This document shows, piece after piece, positions 38,609 through 48,843 of a DNA stretch of 64,000 bases (its first letter is position 1; each line of letters begins with the position of its first letter). The DNA is from Acetivibrio thermocellus ATCC 27405. Lineage in GTDB: Bacteria > Bacillota > Clostridia > Acetivibrionales > Acetivibrionaceae. The DNA lies in contig NC_009012.1 in NCBI RefSeq assembly GCF_000015865.1, forward strand, positions 1,674,001-1,738,000, in the 5' to 3' direction. Position numbers and translations under genes: made by a program. The notes beneath the pieces are model-generated. The model had not been told where the DNA came from. It did no database searches and worked only from the letters and a program-made list of their open reading frames with translations.

Positions 38609-41600
38609 GTTTTTATCGTACCTATGAGGAATTGAAACCTACATTGAAACTGGCAATGCTACAGAAGCAGCAGTTTTTATCGTACCTATGAGGAATTGAA
38701 ACCTATCTTTGTCAAACAGCAACCACATGAAAGCGTCGGCAAGTTTTTATCGTACCTATGAGGAATTGAAACAATCTACTATAAGTCAGTATGAAACATG
38801 CAAAAGAGAACGTTTTTATCGTACCTATGAGGAATTGAAACGGCGGTGTTGGTGCACATACAAAACTTCCAAGCACAGTTTTTATCGTACCTATGAGGAA
38901 TTGAAACCACCTCATATGTTCAGGCATACATTTGTTTATATGGCAGTTTTTATCGTACCTATGAGGAATTGAAACTCTTCTTAGCCTGCCACTGCTCCCA
39001 TCTGAAACCTTGTTTTTATCGTACCTATGAGGAATTGAAACTAAAAATATCTTCGGTAATTGCATCCGTTTTAATTTCGTTTTTATCGTACCTATGAGGA
39101 ATTGAAACATTTTAAAAAACCCATATTATATCCTCCTTTAGTTTTCGTTTTTATCGTACCTATGAGGAATTGAAACTACTTTGCTTAAGTTTTTCATAAT
39201 TATCAGATTTATCGTTTTTATCGTACCTATGAGGAATTGAAACTTGTAACCGAGAATGTCCCTCCAATGTTCTAACTTTGTTTTTATCGTACCTATGAGG
39301 AATTGAAACGTGATTGCAGACCCTGTTATTATTCAAGCCGCTGAAAGTTTTTATCGTACCTATGAGGAATTGAAACAAGCCGGATTTAGTGAGGCTTTTG
39401 GTGAGTCTAATGTCGTTTTTATCGTACCTATGAGGAATTGAAACATAAACCTCAGACATATGTCACAGCAAAAGGCGTTTCCTGTTTTTATCGTACCTAT
39501 GAGGAATTGAAACGCCCAAAAGGTAGCTGTAGCTGTTGCTGGCGCAATTGTTTTTATCGTACCTATGAGGAATTGAAACTTTTCCCCAGGTGACTAATTT
39601 CAGGAACTTTTGTTAATGGTTTTTATCGTACCTATGAGGAATTGAAACTCTTGATAAAATAAACAATTTTTCTGTTGTAGATAGTTTTTATCGTACCTAT
39701 GAGGAATTGAAACTGATGTGACTGTTGTGGTTCTCTACTGCTGCGCCTTGTTTTTATCGTACCTATGAGGAATTGAAACATTCAAGTCTCTTTTTTTTGG
39801 TGTTGTGCTTGCGAGCGTTTTTATCGTACCTATGAGGAATTGAAACTTCTATGGTCGGAGTGACTGGATTTGAACCAGCGACCTCGTTTTTATCGTACCT
39901 ATGAGGAATTGAAACAAGGCGAAATAGGTTATAGAAAAATAAGTAATATAACGTTTTTATCGTACCTATGAGGAATTGAAACAACAGGAGCAGGAAGACA
40001 ATGAAGCCATGCGCCAGGGCGTTTTTATCGTACCTATGAGGAATTGAAACCCATATCACCAAGTAAATTTGTTTCAACTCCGGCACCGTTTTTATCGTAC
40101 CTATGAGGAATTGAAACAGAGAAGGGTTTGTAGAAGACGACTTTTTTACTGTCAGTTTTTATCGTACCTATGAGGAATTGAAACCCGACGCTGACTTTGC
40201 CGAGTGTGAAGAATGGCTGAGTTTTTATCGTACCTATGAGGAATTGAAACCTTCACGGGAAAGGTTCTTGCTGTAATATTCGGCCATAGTTTTTATCGTA
40301 CCTATGAGGAATTGAAACAGGAACAGGACTTCATACAACGTCACCGTTGAAGTGGTTTTTATCGTACCTATGAGGAATTGAAACTAAGCCATCGGGCATG
40401 ACGAACCATTATCGCATAAACGTTTTTATCGTACCTATGAGGAATTGAAACATCTCCAATCCACCTCCGGTATGCGGCTGCGTCTGCGTTTTTATCGTAC
40501 CTATGAGGAATTGAAACTAAAGCTCTGGTCGGTAAATGTGCGGATTGGTCGCTCTGCGTTTTTATCGTACCTATGAGGAATTGAAACAACTCACCTTCTC
40601 CCCATTTACCGGACAAACTAACCGGTTTTTATCGTACCTATGAGGAATTGAAACGGTCTAGCTGTGTACCAGAAATACTGGCACAGCTTTTCGTTTTTAT
40701 CGTACCTATGAGGAATTGAAACGGACTGGCTGCAACCTTGAACATAAACTTGAGTATGGTTTTTATCGTACCTATGAGGAATTGAAACGAGAGGCCTTTT
40801 GGCCGGAGGAAGTTGTGGAGGTGGTTTTTATCGTACCTATGAGGAATTGAAACTCGCCATATCTACCACATAACCAGCGGTTGTTGCCAATGTTTTTATC
40901 GTACCTATGAGGAATTGAAACATAGCATTTCTTGAAAAAAACCGTAAAGAGTGGGGATGTTTTTATCGTACCTATGAGGAATTGAAACTTTTTTTTGCAA
41001 TTCCTTGTAACCCTGCTTTGCTACTCAGTTTTTATCGTACCTATGAGGAATTGAAACTACCTTTATTAGTCGATACAACACTTAAAGTCTATGACAAGTT
41101 TTTATCGTACCTATGAGGAATTGAAACCATACAGCGATGGTAGAAAGGTGAATATTGCTTCCTGTTTTTATCGTACCTATGAGGAATTGAAACTTGCCGC
41201 ACTGCCCAAAACCAGCCCAATTTTTGAACCCAGTTTTTATCGTACCTATGAGGAATTGAAACTTCGACGTAGAAAATGCAATATCTATCGGGGAATGGTA
41301 CTTGTTTTTATCGTACCTATGAGGAATTGAAACCCGAACATTTTATGCTCGTAGGGTACATCTTCGCAGAGTTTTTATCGTACCTATGAGGAATTGAAAC
41401 CACGGCAGCACAACCAGCCGCACGTCTGCTTTGGCTTGTTTTTATCGTACCTATGAGGAATTGAAACCCGTTTCCCACATCTGATTGAGTTGTTTGTTGA
41501 TAGTTTTTATCGTACCTATGAGGAATTGAAACTGCAATGATTTCGAATTCTTTGTAACATTGACTTTGGGTTTTTATCGTACCTATGAGGAATTGAAACA

Positions 41601-44600
41601 ACCATAAAAAAGTAAACTGAACCATAAATGATACAGTTTTTATCGTACCTATGAGGAATTGAAACTGCCCCATTCTTTTCTTCGCTCTCCTTCGCCCATT
41701 AGGTTTTTATCGTACCTATGAGGAATTGAAACACTTTTTGTCTTCACCTACCATGTCCATATTCGTCATAAGTTTTTATCGTACCTATGAGGAATTGAAA
41801 CCTTTTATAAATTGAAAAGGAGGATAAGTATGTCAAACAGTTTTTATCGTACCTATGAGGAATTGAAACTACCATCTGAGGGCTATTTTGAAAGGTTCGT
41901 CAGTGGTTTTTATCGTACCTATGAGGAATTGAAACTCGGTATGCACAAAGAAGTACATACCGCAATATCTCTCGTTTTTATCGTACCTATGAGGAATTGA
42001 AACGCTGCCATTTTGACAATGGTGTTCTGCTGATCTGCGTTTTTATCGTACCTATGAGGAATTGAAACTCTCGCTCGAATAAAATTGGTACATCATATTT
42101 TTCGTTTTTATCGTACCTATGAGGAATTGAAACAATAAAAAATTTAGCATACTTTATATTGACCTTGAAGCGGTTTTTATCGTACCTATGAGGAATTGAA
42201 ACTAGACATGGATTATGTGAACGTTGTGGCAGACCGGGAAAGGTTTTTATCGTACCTATGAGGAATTGAAACGACTAAGTCCTGCATCAGATGGCAATGT
42301 CGGTTCAGGTTTTTATCGTACCTATGAGGAATTGAAACAAGAAAACTGACAATGCAGAAGCACAAAGAGAAAAGGTTTTTATCGTACCTATGAGGAATTG
42401 AAACTTCACCTCCTTTTTTCATGAACTTTGGTCCTCCAAGGTTTTTATCGTACCTATGAGGAATTGAAACATCATATATGATTCATGCAATGGATGTCAA
42501 TATGGATGGTTTTTATCGTACCTATGAGGAATTGAAACGGTTTATAGGCTTTTAGTTCTCCGCTGTGTATCGCTCGTTTTTATCGTACCTATGAGGAATT
42601 GAAACCCGGCTTCACCTATCATCGCGAGAGTCGGAGCGTCTACGTTTTTATCGTACCTATGAGGAATTGAAACCCTGAAAATCTTCATTCAATGCGGCTA
42701 TGCCACTGCGTTTTTATCGTACCTATGAGGAATTGAAACAATAAATTTTCCTTTTCCATTTATTTACCTCCTTTTGTTTTTATCGTACCTATGAGGAATT
42801 GAAACTCAAGCATTTCTTTCGGTAATGGTTCGCCGAAATCAATCGTTTTTATCGTACCTATGAGGAATTGAAACATTTTCCTCCTTTATATGTATAAAAG
42901 ACCTTTATAAGTTTTTATCGTACCTATGAGGAATTGAAACGCCATATATACACCCCCTACAGGTAGCTTGGGGCAAACTCGTTTTTATCGTACCTATGAG
43001 GAATTGAAACATCTAAACGAAGAACAATTGCAAAAGCTAAATGACTGTTTTTATCGTACCTATGAGGAATTGAAACCATTGAAACCGAATGGGTTGAAGA
43101 AGGCGGTTTCTTTAGAGTTTTTATCGTACCTATGAGGAATTGAAACTACTATCTGTAAAATACTTGTAGCCTTGTCTTTTAATTGTTTTTATCGTACCTA
43201 TGAGGAATTGAAACCCAATCCATTCTTTCCGCATCTTGTACTGCTGATACCGTTTTTATCGTACCTATGAGGAATTGAAACTTTGTATAAAGTGAGGTAA
43301 ATAGTAAATATATATGCGTTTTTATCGTACCTATGAGGAATTGAAACAAATCAAAGAATCGGCAAAAGGAAAGACATACGAAATTGGTTTTTATCGTACC
43401 TATGAGGAATTGAAACTGCCTGCAATGTTCTCGATGGCATTGTCGAAGATGAGGTTTTTATCGTACCTATGAGGAATTGAAACTCCTCCCCTTGCCATGT
43501 TATGGTTTCGCCCACTCTTTGTTTTTATCGTACCTATGAGGAATTGAAACTCACCGTTAGGAAAGTTGATAGTGAACACGCTGTTAGTTTTTATCGTACC
43601 TATGAGGAATTGAAACTACAATATACACAAGCAGAATTCTTACAAATAATAAGTTTTTATCGTACCTATGAGGAATTGAAACCAAAAAGGAGGAGTAGTT
43701 CGTTTTGAGGAAATAGACGCGTTTTTATCGTACCTATGAGGAATTGAAACAGTGTTCTATATGTATTTGCTTTTCCTAAGCTTTTTGGTTTTTATCGTAC
43801 CTATGAGAAATTGAAACTTTGTATAAAGTGAGGTAAATAGTAAATATATATGCGTTTTTATCGTACCTATGAGGAATTGAAACCGCTTTTTGCTACTTTG
43901 ATTTACGCCATTTATTATTCAATGTTTTTATCGTACCTATGAGGAATTGAAACTGAACTGCACCTATCCGCCAGTTTCCAGTCATACTGGATGTTTTTAT
44001 CGTACCTATGAGGAATTGAAACTGATTTTTAATGTATTGTAATATTTCCATTTCCTTTTTGTTTTTATCGTACCTATGAGGAATTGAAACTGATTTTTAA
44101 TGTATTGTAATATTTCCATTTCCTTTTTGTTTTTATCGTACCTATGAGGAATTGAAACGAGCCGGACGTGTGAAAAACTATATCCCGGAAGATCGTTTTT
44201 ATCGTACCTATGAGGAATTGAAACTAATTAATTAGCTTAAATAAGCTATAATTAATATTGAGTTTTTATCGTACCTATGAGGAATTGAAACAAATAAAAT
44301 TGTAAGAATGAGTTAAGGGGTTCAAAAGTTTTTATCGTACCTATGAGGAATTGAAACTTTCCAGGCTCAAAAATAAACCTAATCATTGTTAAAACCGTTT
44401 TTATCGTACCTATGAGGAATTGAAACTACGGACTTGCAACCGTCTATAACTTGTTGTTATAGGTTTTTATCGTACCTATGAGGAATTGAAACAATCAATT
44501 TTGCTTTTAAATAGAGTTTAATGTATACGTTTTTATCGTACCTATGAGGAATTGAAACGCATGTTTTAAACTGTCAAGTATTTTTACTTTACAGAGTTTT

Positions 44601-45089
44601 TATCGTACCTATGAGGAATTGAAACCGGTGGATTAAATGAGCTTTATAATCTGCTGGATAAGTTTTTATCGTACCTATGAGGAATTGAAACATCAAACCC
44701 TGATAAATAGACGGCTAGATGCCATTTGTTTTTATCGTACCTATGAGGAATTGAAACTACTTGAGTCTGTCCTTGAAGGCATGGCTGAATACTGTTTTTA
44801 TCGTACCTATGAGGAATTGAAACTATAGCAAAGGACAACGAAGTAAAAGAAAACTGGAAGTTTTTATCGTACCTATGAGGAATTGAAACTCAAAAAACAC
44901 TGCGTAACTCATTATGCATAACTCCGTTTTTATCGTACCTATGAGGAATTGAAACGCATCTGTCAATTTATCACGGATTGCAGTATCGATTTGTTTTTAT
45001 CGTACCTATGAGGAATTGAAACGTGAATTCCGATGCTGTTTCCCTTTCGGGTAAGTTTTGTTTTTATCGTGCCTATGAGGAATTAAAAC
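38609..45089 (+). CRISPR. CRISPR array, 97 repeats and 96 spacers, type I-B-like repeat
   Basis: By hand count there are 97 copies of a 30-base repeat starting GTTTTTATCG and ending GGAATTGAAAC, separated by 96 spacers of 34-41 bases. The ATTGAAAC end matches the 8-base 5' handle of type I-B crRNAs, so the array reads on the + strand with the leader at 38.2-38.6 kb. Ninety-five repeats are identical; the one at 43788-43817 has one G-to-A change and the terminal one at 45060-45089 has two changes, the usual sign of the old (distal) end. Spacer 70 equals spacer 78, and 81 equals 82. No cas gene lies within the window, so the array must be served in trans. Small ORFs inside it, with FYRTYEELK or SIPHRYDKN peptides, are translated repeats. 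Confidence 0.98.
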
Positions 45090-45124
45090 ACAATAGATAC
45101 CGTCCCCGTGCTAATTTCATCATA

Positions 45125-45155
45125 GTTTTGTTGTGCCTATAATATAAATTGAAAT
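45125..45155 (+). repeat. Eroded CRISPR repeat beyond the array end
   Basis: GTTTTGTTGTGCCTATAA followed by TATAAATTGAAATT keeps the start, the CCTAT core and the ATTGAAA end of the repeat. It lies 35 bases after the last good repeat, a normal spacer length. Confidence 0.75.
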
Positions 45156-45189
45156 TAATGCAAATATTGACATATCCTATAACTATTTA

Positions 45190-45220
45190 TTTTTTCATGC
45201 CTATAAACTAAATCAATAAC
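45190..45220 (+). repeat. Possible second eroded CRISPR repeat
   Basis: TTTTTTCATGCCTATAA then AATCAATAAC aligns with the repeat (T run, CCTAT core and AAC end) with a one-base shift, again about 35 bases after the previous eroded copy. Confidence 0.45.
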
Positions 45221-45247
45221 ATTATAGGTACTCCGAAAAAAAATCTA

Positions 45248-45276
45248 TTGACTTTTTGATATCCCAATGTTATCCT
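45248..45276 (+). promoter_or_regulatory. Promoter for the PII-like gene
   Basis: TTGACT (45248-45253), 17-bp spacer, TATCCT (45271-45276) on the + strand, just beyond the eroded CRISPR repeats and ~40 bp before the gene. Confidence 0.6.
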
Positions 45277-45316
45277 CACATTAGCCCAAAAAATCTTTGA
45301 AAGAAGGTGCTCCAAC

Positions 45317-45667
45317 ATTTACGCTCTTTTTATAGTGTTAAACGAAGTTGATTATCTTGATGATATTCTGGCCAAATTTGTTGACGTGGGAGTAAGCGGT
45401 GCAACAATTTTGCACAGCCAGGGAATGGCAAGCGCCATCGTCAACAGTGAAAATAACAAAATCTCACTCTTTAGCGCTTTAAAAAGCATTATAGAAAATA
45501 TTCGTCCATATAACAAAACCATCTTTACAGTTTTGGAAAGCGAAGAATTGGTGGAAAAAGCCGTATCCGCCGTTCAAAGTGTGATAGGAAAGGCGCCCAC
45601 ATCCGGAGTAGGTTTTATGTTTACTGTCCCCATTGGAAAAATATATCCCATGGGCTTGCAGGAATAA
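45317..45667 (+). CDS. PII-like (GlnB-fold) protein, possible ATT start
   Basis: The frame encodes IYALFIVLNEVDYLDDILAKFVDVGVSGATIL, later VSAVQSVIGKAPTSGVGFMFTVPIGKIYPMG, the ferredoxin-like fold of PII signal proteins with a very short T-loop that lacks the uridylylation tyrosine. No ATG exists. A GTG at 45335 would remove the first conserved strand and has no ribosome site, whereas ATT at 45317 has GAAGGTG seven bases upstream, so ATT initiation is preferred (116 residues). The role is unknown; small PII-like proteins often sense metabolites or nucleotides. It has its own promoter and lies alone between the CRISPR array and a convergent repressor gene. Confidence 0.75.
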   Translation: MYALFIVLNEVDYLDDILAKFVDVGVSGATILHSQGMASAIVNSENNKISLFSALKSIIENIRPYNKTIFTVLESEELVEKAVSAVQSVIGKAPTSGVGFMFTVPIGKIYPMGLQE

Positions 45668-45691
45668 AACCAGAATAAAAAGAAATCAGCC

Positions 45692-45720
45692 GCAAAGTAT
45701 TATTTCTTTGCTTTTTTATT
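45692..45720 (+). terminator. Terminator of the PII-like gene
   Basis: Stem GCAAAG / CTTTGC followed by TTTTTTATTTTT on the + strand; it overlaps the last codons of the convergent repressor gene. Confidence 0.65.
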
Positions 45721-46179
45721 TTTATATCGCCGGAATTTTTCCAAAATTTCAGGATACTCTTCAAAAAAGCTGTTCAGCTCATCAATACTTCTTAAAGTGT
45801 CAACACTGAGATTATGTTCAATAAGCTCCGTTTCTATCAAAAGGTTGTCACTGATTCCGATACTTCTTAAAAATTTTTCAATTATATTGTGCCTTTTCAG
45901 AAGAAACTCGCCCAGTGCTTTTCCTTTTTCTGTAAGAGTAATAATACCATACCTCTTATACTCTACAAATCCTTTTTCAGAAAGTTTTTGAACCATTTTA
46001 GTTGCCGATGAAGGCCTTACATTCAACATCTCCGCCAACGTATTGATGCGCATATATCCTTCCTTTTTTATATTTCTGAAAATCATTTCAAGATAATCCT
46101 CCATGGCAGATGTCAGAAGTTTTTTCTCCTGTTCGATAAGCTGATATCCTCTGACCGTGTGAAATTCGCTGTTTTCCAT
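45700..46179 (-). CDS. DtxR/MntR-family metal-dependent repressor
   Basis: The 159-residue protein has the N-terminal winged helix of the family (LTSAMEDYLEMIFRNIKKEGYMRINTLAEMLNVRPSSATKMVQKLSEKGFVEYKRYGIITLTEKG) and a metal-binding dimerisation domain with KRHNIIEKFL and ETELIEHNLS, holding the His and Glu ligands. It lacks the SH3-like third domain, like MntR. The ATG at 46179 has GGTGG five bases upstream. It is divergent from feoAB, which it most likely controls in response to Fe(II) or Mn(II). Confidence 0.9.
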   Translation of the reverse strand: MENSEFHTVRGYQLIEQEKKLLTSAMEDYLEMIFRNIKKEGYMRINTLAEMLNVRPSSATKMVQKLSEKGFVEYKRYGIITLTEKGKALGEFLLKRHNIIEKFLRSIGISDNLLIETELIEHNLSVDTLRSIDELNSFFEEYPEILEKFRRYKNKKAKK

Positions 46180-46265
46180 TTTTACCACCGTTCCCGCTTG
46201 AATGAATATTTTTTAATTAATTTATATTCGTAACACTGTCATTTTATATTTCATATATTAGTCTT

Positions 46266-46282
46266 GAGAAACAAAATTTCTC
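46266..46282. promoter_or_regulatory. Inverted repeat between dtxR-type gene and feoA
   Basis: Palindrome GAGAAA-CAAAA-TTTCTC lies in the divergent intergenic region, 11 bp upstream of TTGACA (46293-46298). It may be an operator, but it is not a textbook DtxR or Fur box. Confidence 0.4.
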
Positions 46283-46338
46283 TCCGCTTATTTTGACAAT
46301 ATAACAAATAAACATAATACGTTTCGGAGGTAGTTGTT

Positions 46339-46578
46339 ATGGCCGGAAAACAAATTACATTAGCTTCCTTGCCCATAGGAAAAAAAGCAAGAGTAAAATC
46401 CCTTACCCTGGATGGAACAATACGCAGGAGAATAATGGATCTCGGACTGGTTTCAGATACTATTGTGGAGGCTTTGCAAAAAAGTCCTTCCGGTGACCCT
46501 ACCGCTTATCATATTCGTGGTGCGGTAATTGCCCTTCGTTCCGAAGAAGCGAGTAAAATCATGGTCGAAGTAAATTAA
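46339..46578 (+). CDS. feoA: Ferrous iron transport protein A
   Basis: The 79-residue protein is an SH3-like FeoA domain (LASLPIGKKARVKSL, RRRIMDLGLVSDTIVEAL). FeoA supports FeoB-dependent Fe(II) uptake. Ribosome site GGAGG ahead of ATG. feoB follows 82 bp later with a hairpin between. Confidence 0.93.
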   Translation: MAGKQITLASLPIGKKARVKSLTLDGTIRRRIMDLGLVSDTIVEALQKSPSGDPTAYHIRGAVIALRSEEASKIMVEVN

Positions 46579-46603
46579 CAATCCAATAAATCTGGTCCAA
46601 CAG

Positions 46604-46636
46604 GGAGTTCTCCTCAAGTTTGGCAGAACTCCCTAA
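46604..46636 (+). other. Hairpin between feoA and feoB
   Basis: AGGGAGTTCT / AGAACTCCCT, a 10-bp stem, lies between the two genes and is followed by A-rich sequence rather than a T run. It could set mRNA stability or relative expression rather than terminate. Confidence 0.6.
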
Positions 46637-46660
46637 AATAAATATTCAGGAGGTTTAAAA

Positions 46661-48811
46661 ATGGGGCTTACGAGTCAATCCACAGGAGCAGGTGTTCTGG
46701 AAAACAAACTTACCATTGTAAAAAGCACGCCTGTTGACAAAGTCATAGCACTTGCCGGAAACCCCAACGTTGGTAAAAGCACGGTATTCAACAGTCTTAC
46801 GGGATTGAACCAACACACGGGAAACTGGCCGGGCAAGACTGTCACCAACGCCCAGGGAAGATACAAACATAAAGATAAAAACTTTATCATGGTTGATATA
46901 CCGGGTACATATTCTCTCATGGCCAACTCAGTGGAAGAAGAAGTGGCAAGGGATTTTGTATGCTTTGGCCAGCCTGACGCCACCGTTGTTGTAACTGACG
47001 CCACATGCCTTGAGAGAAATTTGAACCTGGTGCTCCAAACCCTTGAAATCACAAACAAAGTTGTCGTTTGCGTTAACTTAATCGATGAAGCAGAAAGAAA
47101 AAAAATAAAAATTGACTACAACAAACTTTCAAAGCATCTGGGGGTTCCTGTCATTCCTACAAATGCCAGAAGCAACAAAGGACTTGACAAACTAATGGAT
47201 GCAGTTTATGAAATTTCAACCAAAGAAACAACATCCCATCCTATAAAAATTACCTATGATGACATTGTGGAAGAGGCAATTAAAATGATTCAGCCAAAAA
47301 TTGAAACGATAGCCGGAGAAAAAATTAACAGCCGTTGGGTGGCACTTAAGCTTTTGGACAATGACGGTGCTTTGCTGGAGTCATTGAACAATTTCCTCGG
47401 TTTTAATCTTCTGGATGATAACGAACTTGCAGAACTTGTAGACATGGCAAAAAAACACCTTTTGAATAACGGTATCGGGCAAAATCAGCTTAGAGATAAA
47501 ATTGTTACACGGCTGGTGAAAATTGCAGAAGAAATCTGCCAAAGCGTAATTACCTTTGAGAACAAACAATACGACCATTTAGACAGGAAAATAGACAAAA
47601 TCCTGACATCAAGGGTTTTCGGAATACCCGTCATGCTTGCCATGCTTGGGGTAATTTTCTGGATTACAATCACAGGAGCAAACTATCCTTCACAAATGCT
47701 TTCAACTTTATTTTTCTGGATAGAGGAAAGACTAACCGACTTTTTTGTATGGGCAAAAGCTCCCAAATGGCTTCATGGATTGTTGGTGACGGGAGCCTAC
47801 AGAACTTTGGCATGGGTTGTATCGGTTATGTTGCCTCCGATGGCCATATTCTTCCCATTGTTTACTCTGCTCGAAGACCTGGGGTATCTTCCCAGAGTTG
47901 CTTTTAACCTTGACAATTTCTTTAAGAAAGCTTGCGCTCACGGCAAACAATCTCTGACCATGTGCATGGGTTTTGGCTGCAATGCCGCCGGAGTCATTGG
48001 ATGCCGAATAATCGACTCACCGCGCGAAAGGCTGATAGCCACAATTACCAACAATTTTGTACCCTGCAACGGTCGTTTCCCAACTCTGATTGCAATAATA
48101 ACCATGTTCTTTGTGGGAAATTTTGCAGGTTTTTCTCAATCGGTGCTTTCAACGCTCTTTTTGACCGGAGTAATCCTTTTGGGTATTGTGATGACGTTGC
48201 TTGTTTCAAAACTTCTGTCCAAAACAATATTAAAAGGACTTCCTTCTTCCTTCGCCCTGGAACTTCCGCCGTACCGGAAGCCCCAAATAGGCAGAATTAT
48301 CGTAAGGTCCATATTTGACAGAACTTTGTTCGTGCTTGGCAGGGCTGTTTCAGTAGCCATTCCCGCAGGGTTTGTAATATGGATTATGGCAAACATTTAT
48401 GTTGGAGAACAAAGCCTGTTATCCCTTTGCGCAGGTTTCCTCGATCCCTTTGCCAGATTAATCGGACTGGACGGCTACATCCTAATGGCTTTCATTCTCG
48501 GTTTTCCTGCCAATGAAATCGTGGTTCCGATAATTATAATGAGCTATATGTCATCTGAAAGCATGATGGAACTTGAAAACTTAAACCAGCTAAAACAGCT
48601 GCTTGTGGACAACGGCTGGACTTGGGTCACGGCACTGTGTGTCATGCTGTTCTCCCTGATGCACTGGCCTTGCAGCACCACCTGTCTGACCATTAGAAAA
48701 GAAACACAGAGCTGGAAATGGACTTTAGTATCATTTTTAGTTCCAACTCTGTCAGGTATTGTAATTTGTTTTATAGTTGCGAATTTGGCAAGACTTCTCG
48801 CACTGGTTTAG
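46661..48811 (+). CDS. feoB: Ferrous iron transport protein B
   Basis: The 716-residue inner-membrane Fe(II) transporter has a cytosolic G domain (G1 AGNPNVGKST, G3 DIPGTYSL, G4 NLIDE), a helical GDI-like segment (~185-300) and a membrane domain with two Gate regions (ALPSSFALELPPYR, LGFPANEIVVPIIIM). Full length for the family. Ribosome site AGGAGG seven bases before ATG. A consecutive feoAB transcript under the divergent DtxR-type repressor gives a standard iron-uptake unit. Confidence 0.96.
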   Translation: MGLTSQSTGAGVLENKLTIVKSTPVDKVIALAGNPNVGKSTVFNSLTGLNQHTGNWPGKTVTNAQGRYKHKDKNFIMVDIPGTYSLMANSVEEEVARDFVCFGQPDATVVVTDATCLERNLNLVLQTLEITNKVVVCVNLIDEAERKKIKIDYNKLSKHLGVPVIPTNARSNKGLDKLMDAVYEISTKETTSHPIKITYDDIVEEAIKMIQPKIETIAGEKINSRWVALKLLDNDGALLESLNNFLGFNLLDDNELAELVDMAKKHLLNNGIGQNQLRDKIVTRLVKIAEEICQSVITFENKQYDHLDRKIDKILTSRVFGIPVMLAMLGVIFWITITGANYPSQMLSTLFFWIEERLTDFFVWAKAPKWLHGLLVTGAYRTLAWVVSVMLPPMAIFFPLFTLLEDLGYLPRVAFNLDNFFKKACAHGKQSLTMCMGFGCNAAGVIGCRIIDSPRERLIATITNNFVPCNGRFPTLIAIITMFFVGNFAGFSQSVLSTLFLTGVILLGIVMTLLVSKLLSKTILKGLPSSFALELPPYRKPQIGRIIVRSIFDRTLFVLGRAVSVAIPAGFVIWIMANIYVGEQSLLSLCAGFLDPFARLIGLDGYILMAFILGFPANEIVVPIIIMSYMSSESMMELENLNQLKQLLVDNGWTWVTALCVMLFSLMHWPCSTTCLTIRKETQSWKWTLVSFLVPTLSGIVICFIVANLARLLALV

Positions 48812-48821
48812 AAACAAATAT

Positions 48822-48843
48822 TTAAGGAGAGTATACACTCTCC
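48822..48843. terminator. Hairpin between feoB and cotH-type gene
   Basis: AGGAGAGT-ATAC-ACTCTCCT is a perfect inverted repeat between convergent genes, overlapping the stop of the minus-strand gene. T tracts are weak on both sides. Confidence 0.5.

Noticed and set aside
39780-41027. Runs of eight or more T residues in spacers 18 and 36 as internal terminators
   Set aside because: No stable hairpin precedes the runs, so termination of pre-crRNA there is not supported.
41802-42910. Several spacers (48, 57, 62, 64, and also 8 and 76) contain AAGGAGG-like sequences next to ATG
   Set aside because: In compact phage genomes about one in twenty random ~37-base protospacers would cover a gene start, so six among 96 is unremarkable.
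38709-44838. Many short ORFs on both strands in the CRISPR array, with repeated FYRTYEELK, SIPHRYDKN or FQFLIGTIKT peptides
   Set aside because: These peptides are translations of the 30-base repeat in different frames; the frames have no ribosome sites and end within spacers.
46293-46318. Consensus promoter for feoA from TTGACA to CATAAT
   Set aside because: The spacing is only 14 bp, too short for a normal housekeeping promoter; a different -10 could not be fixed by eye.
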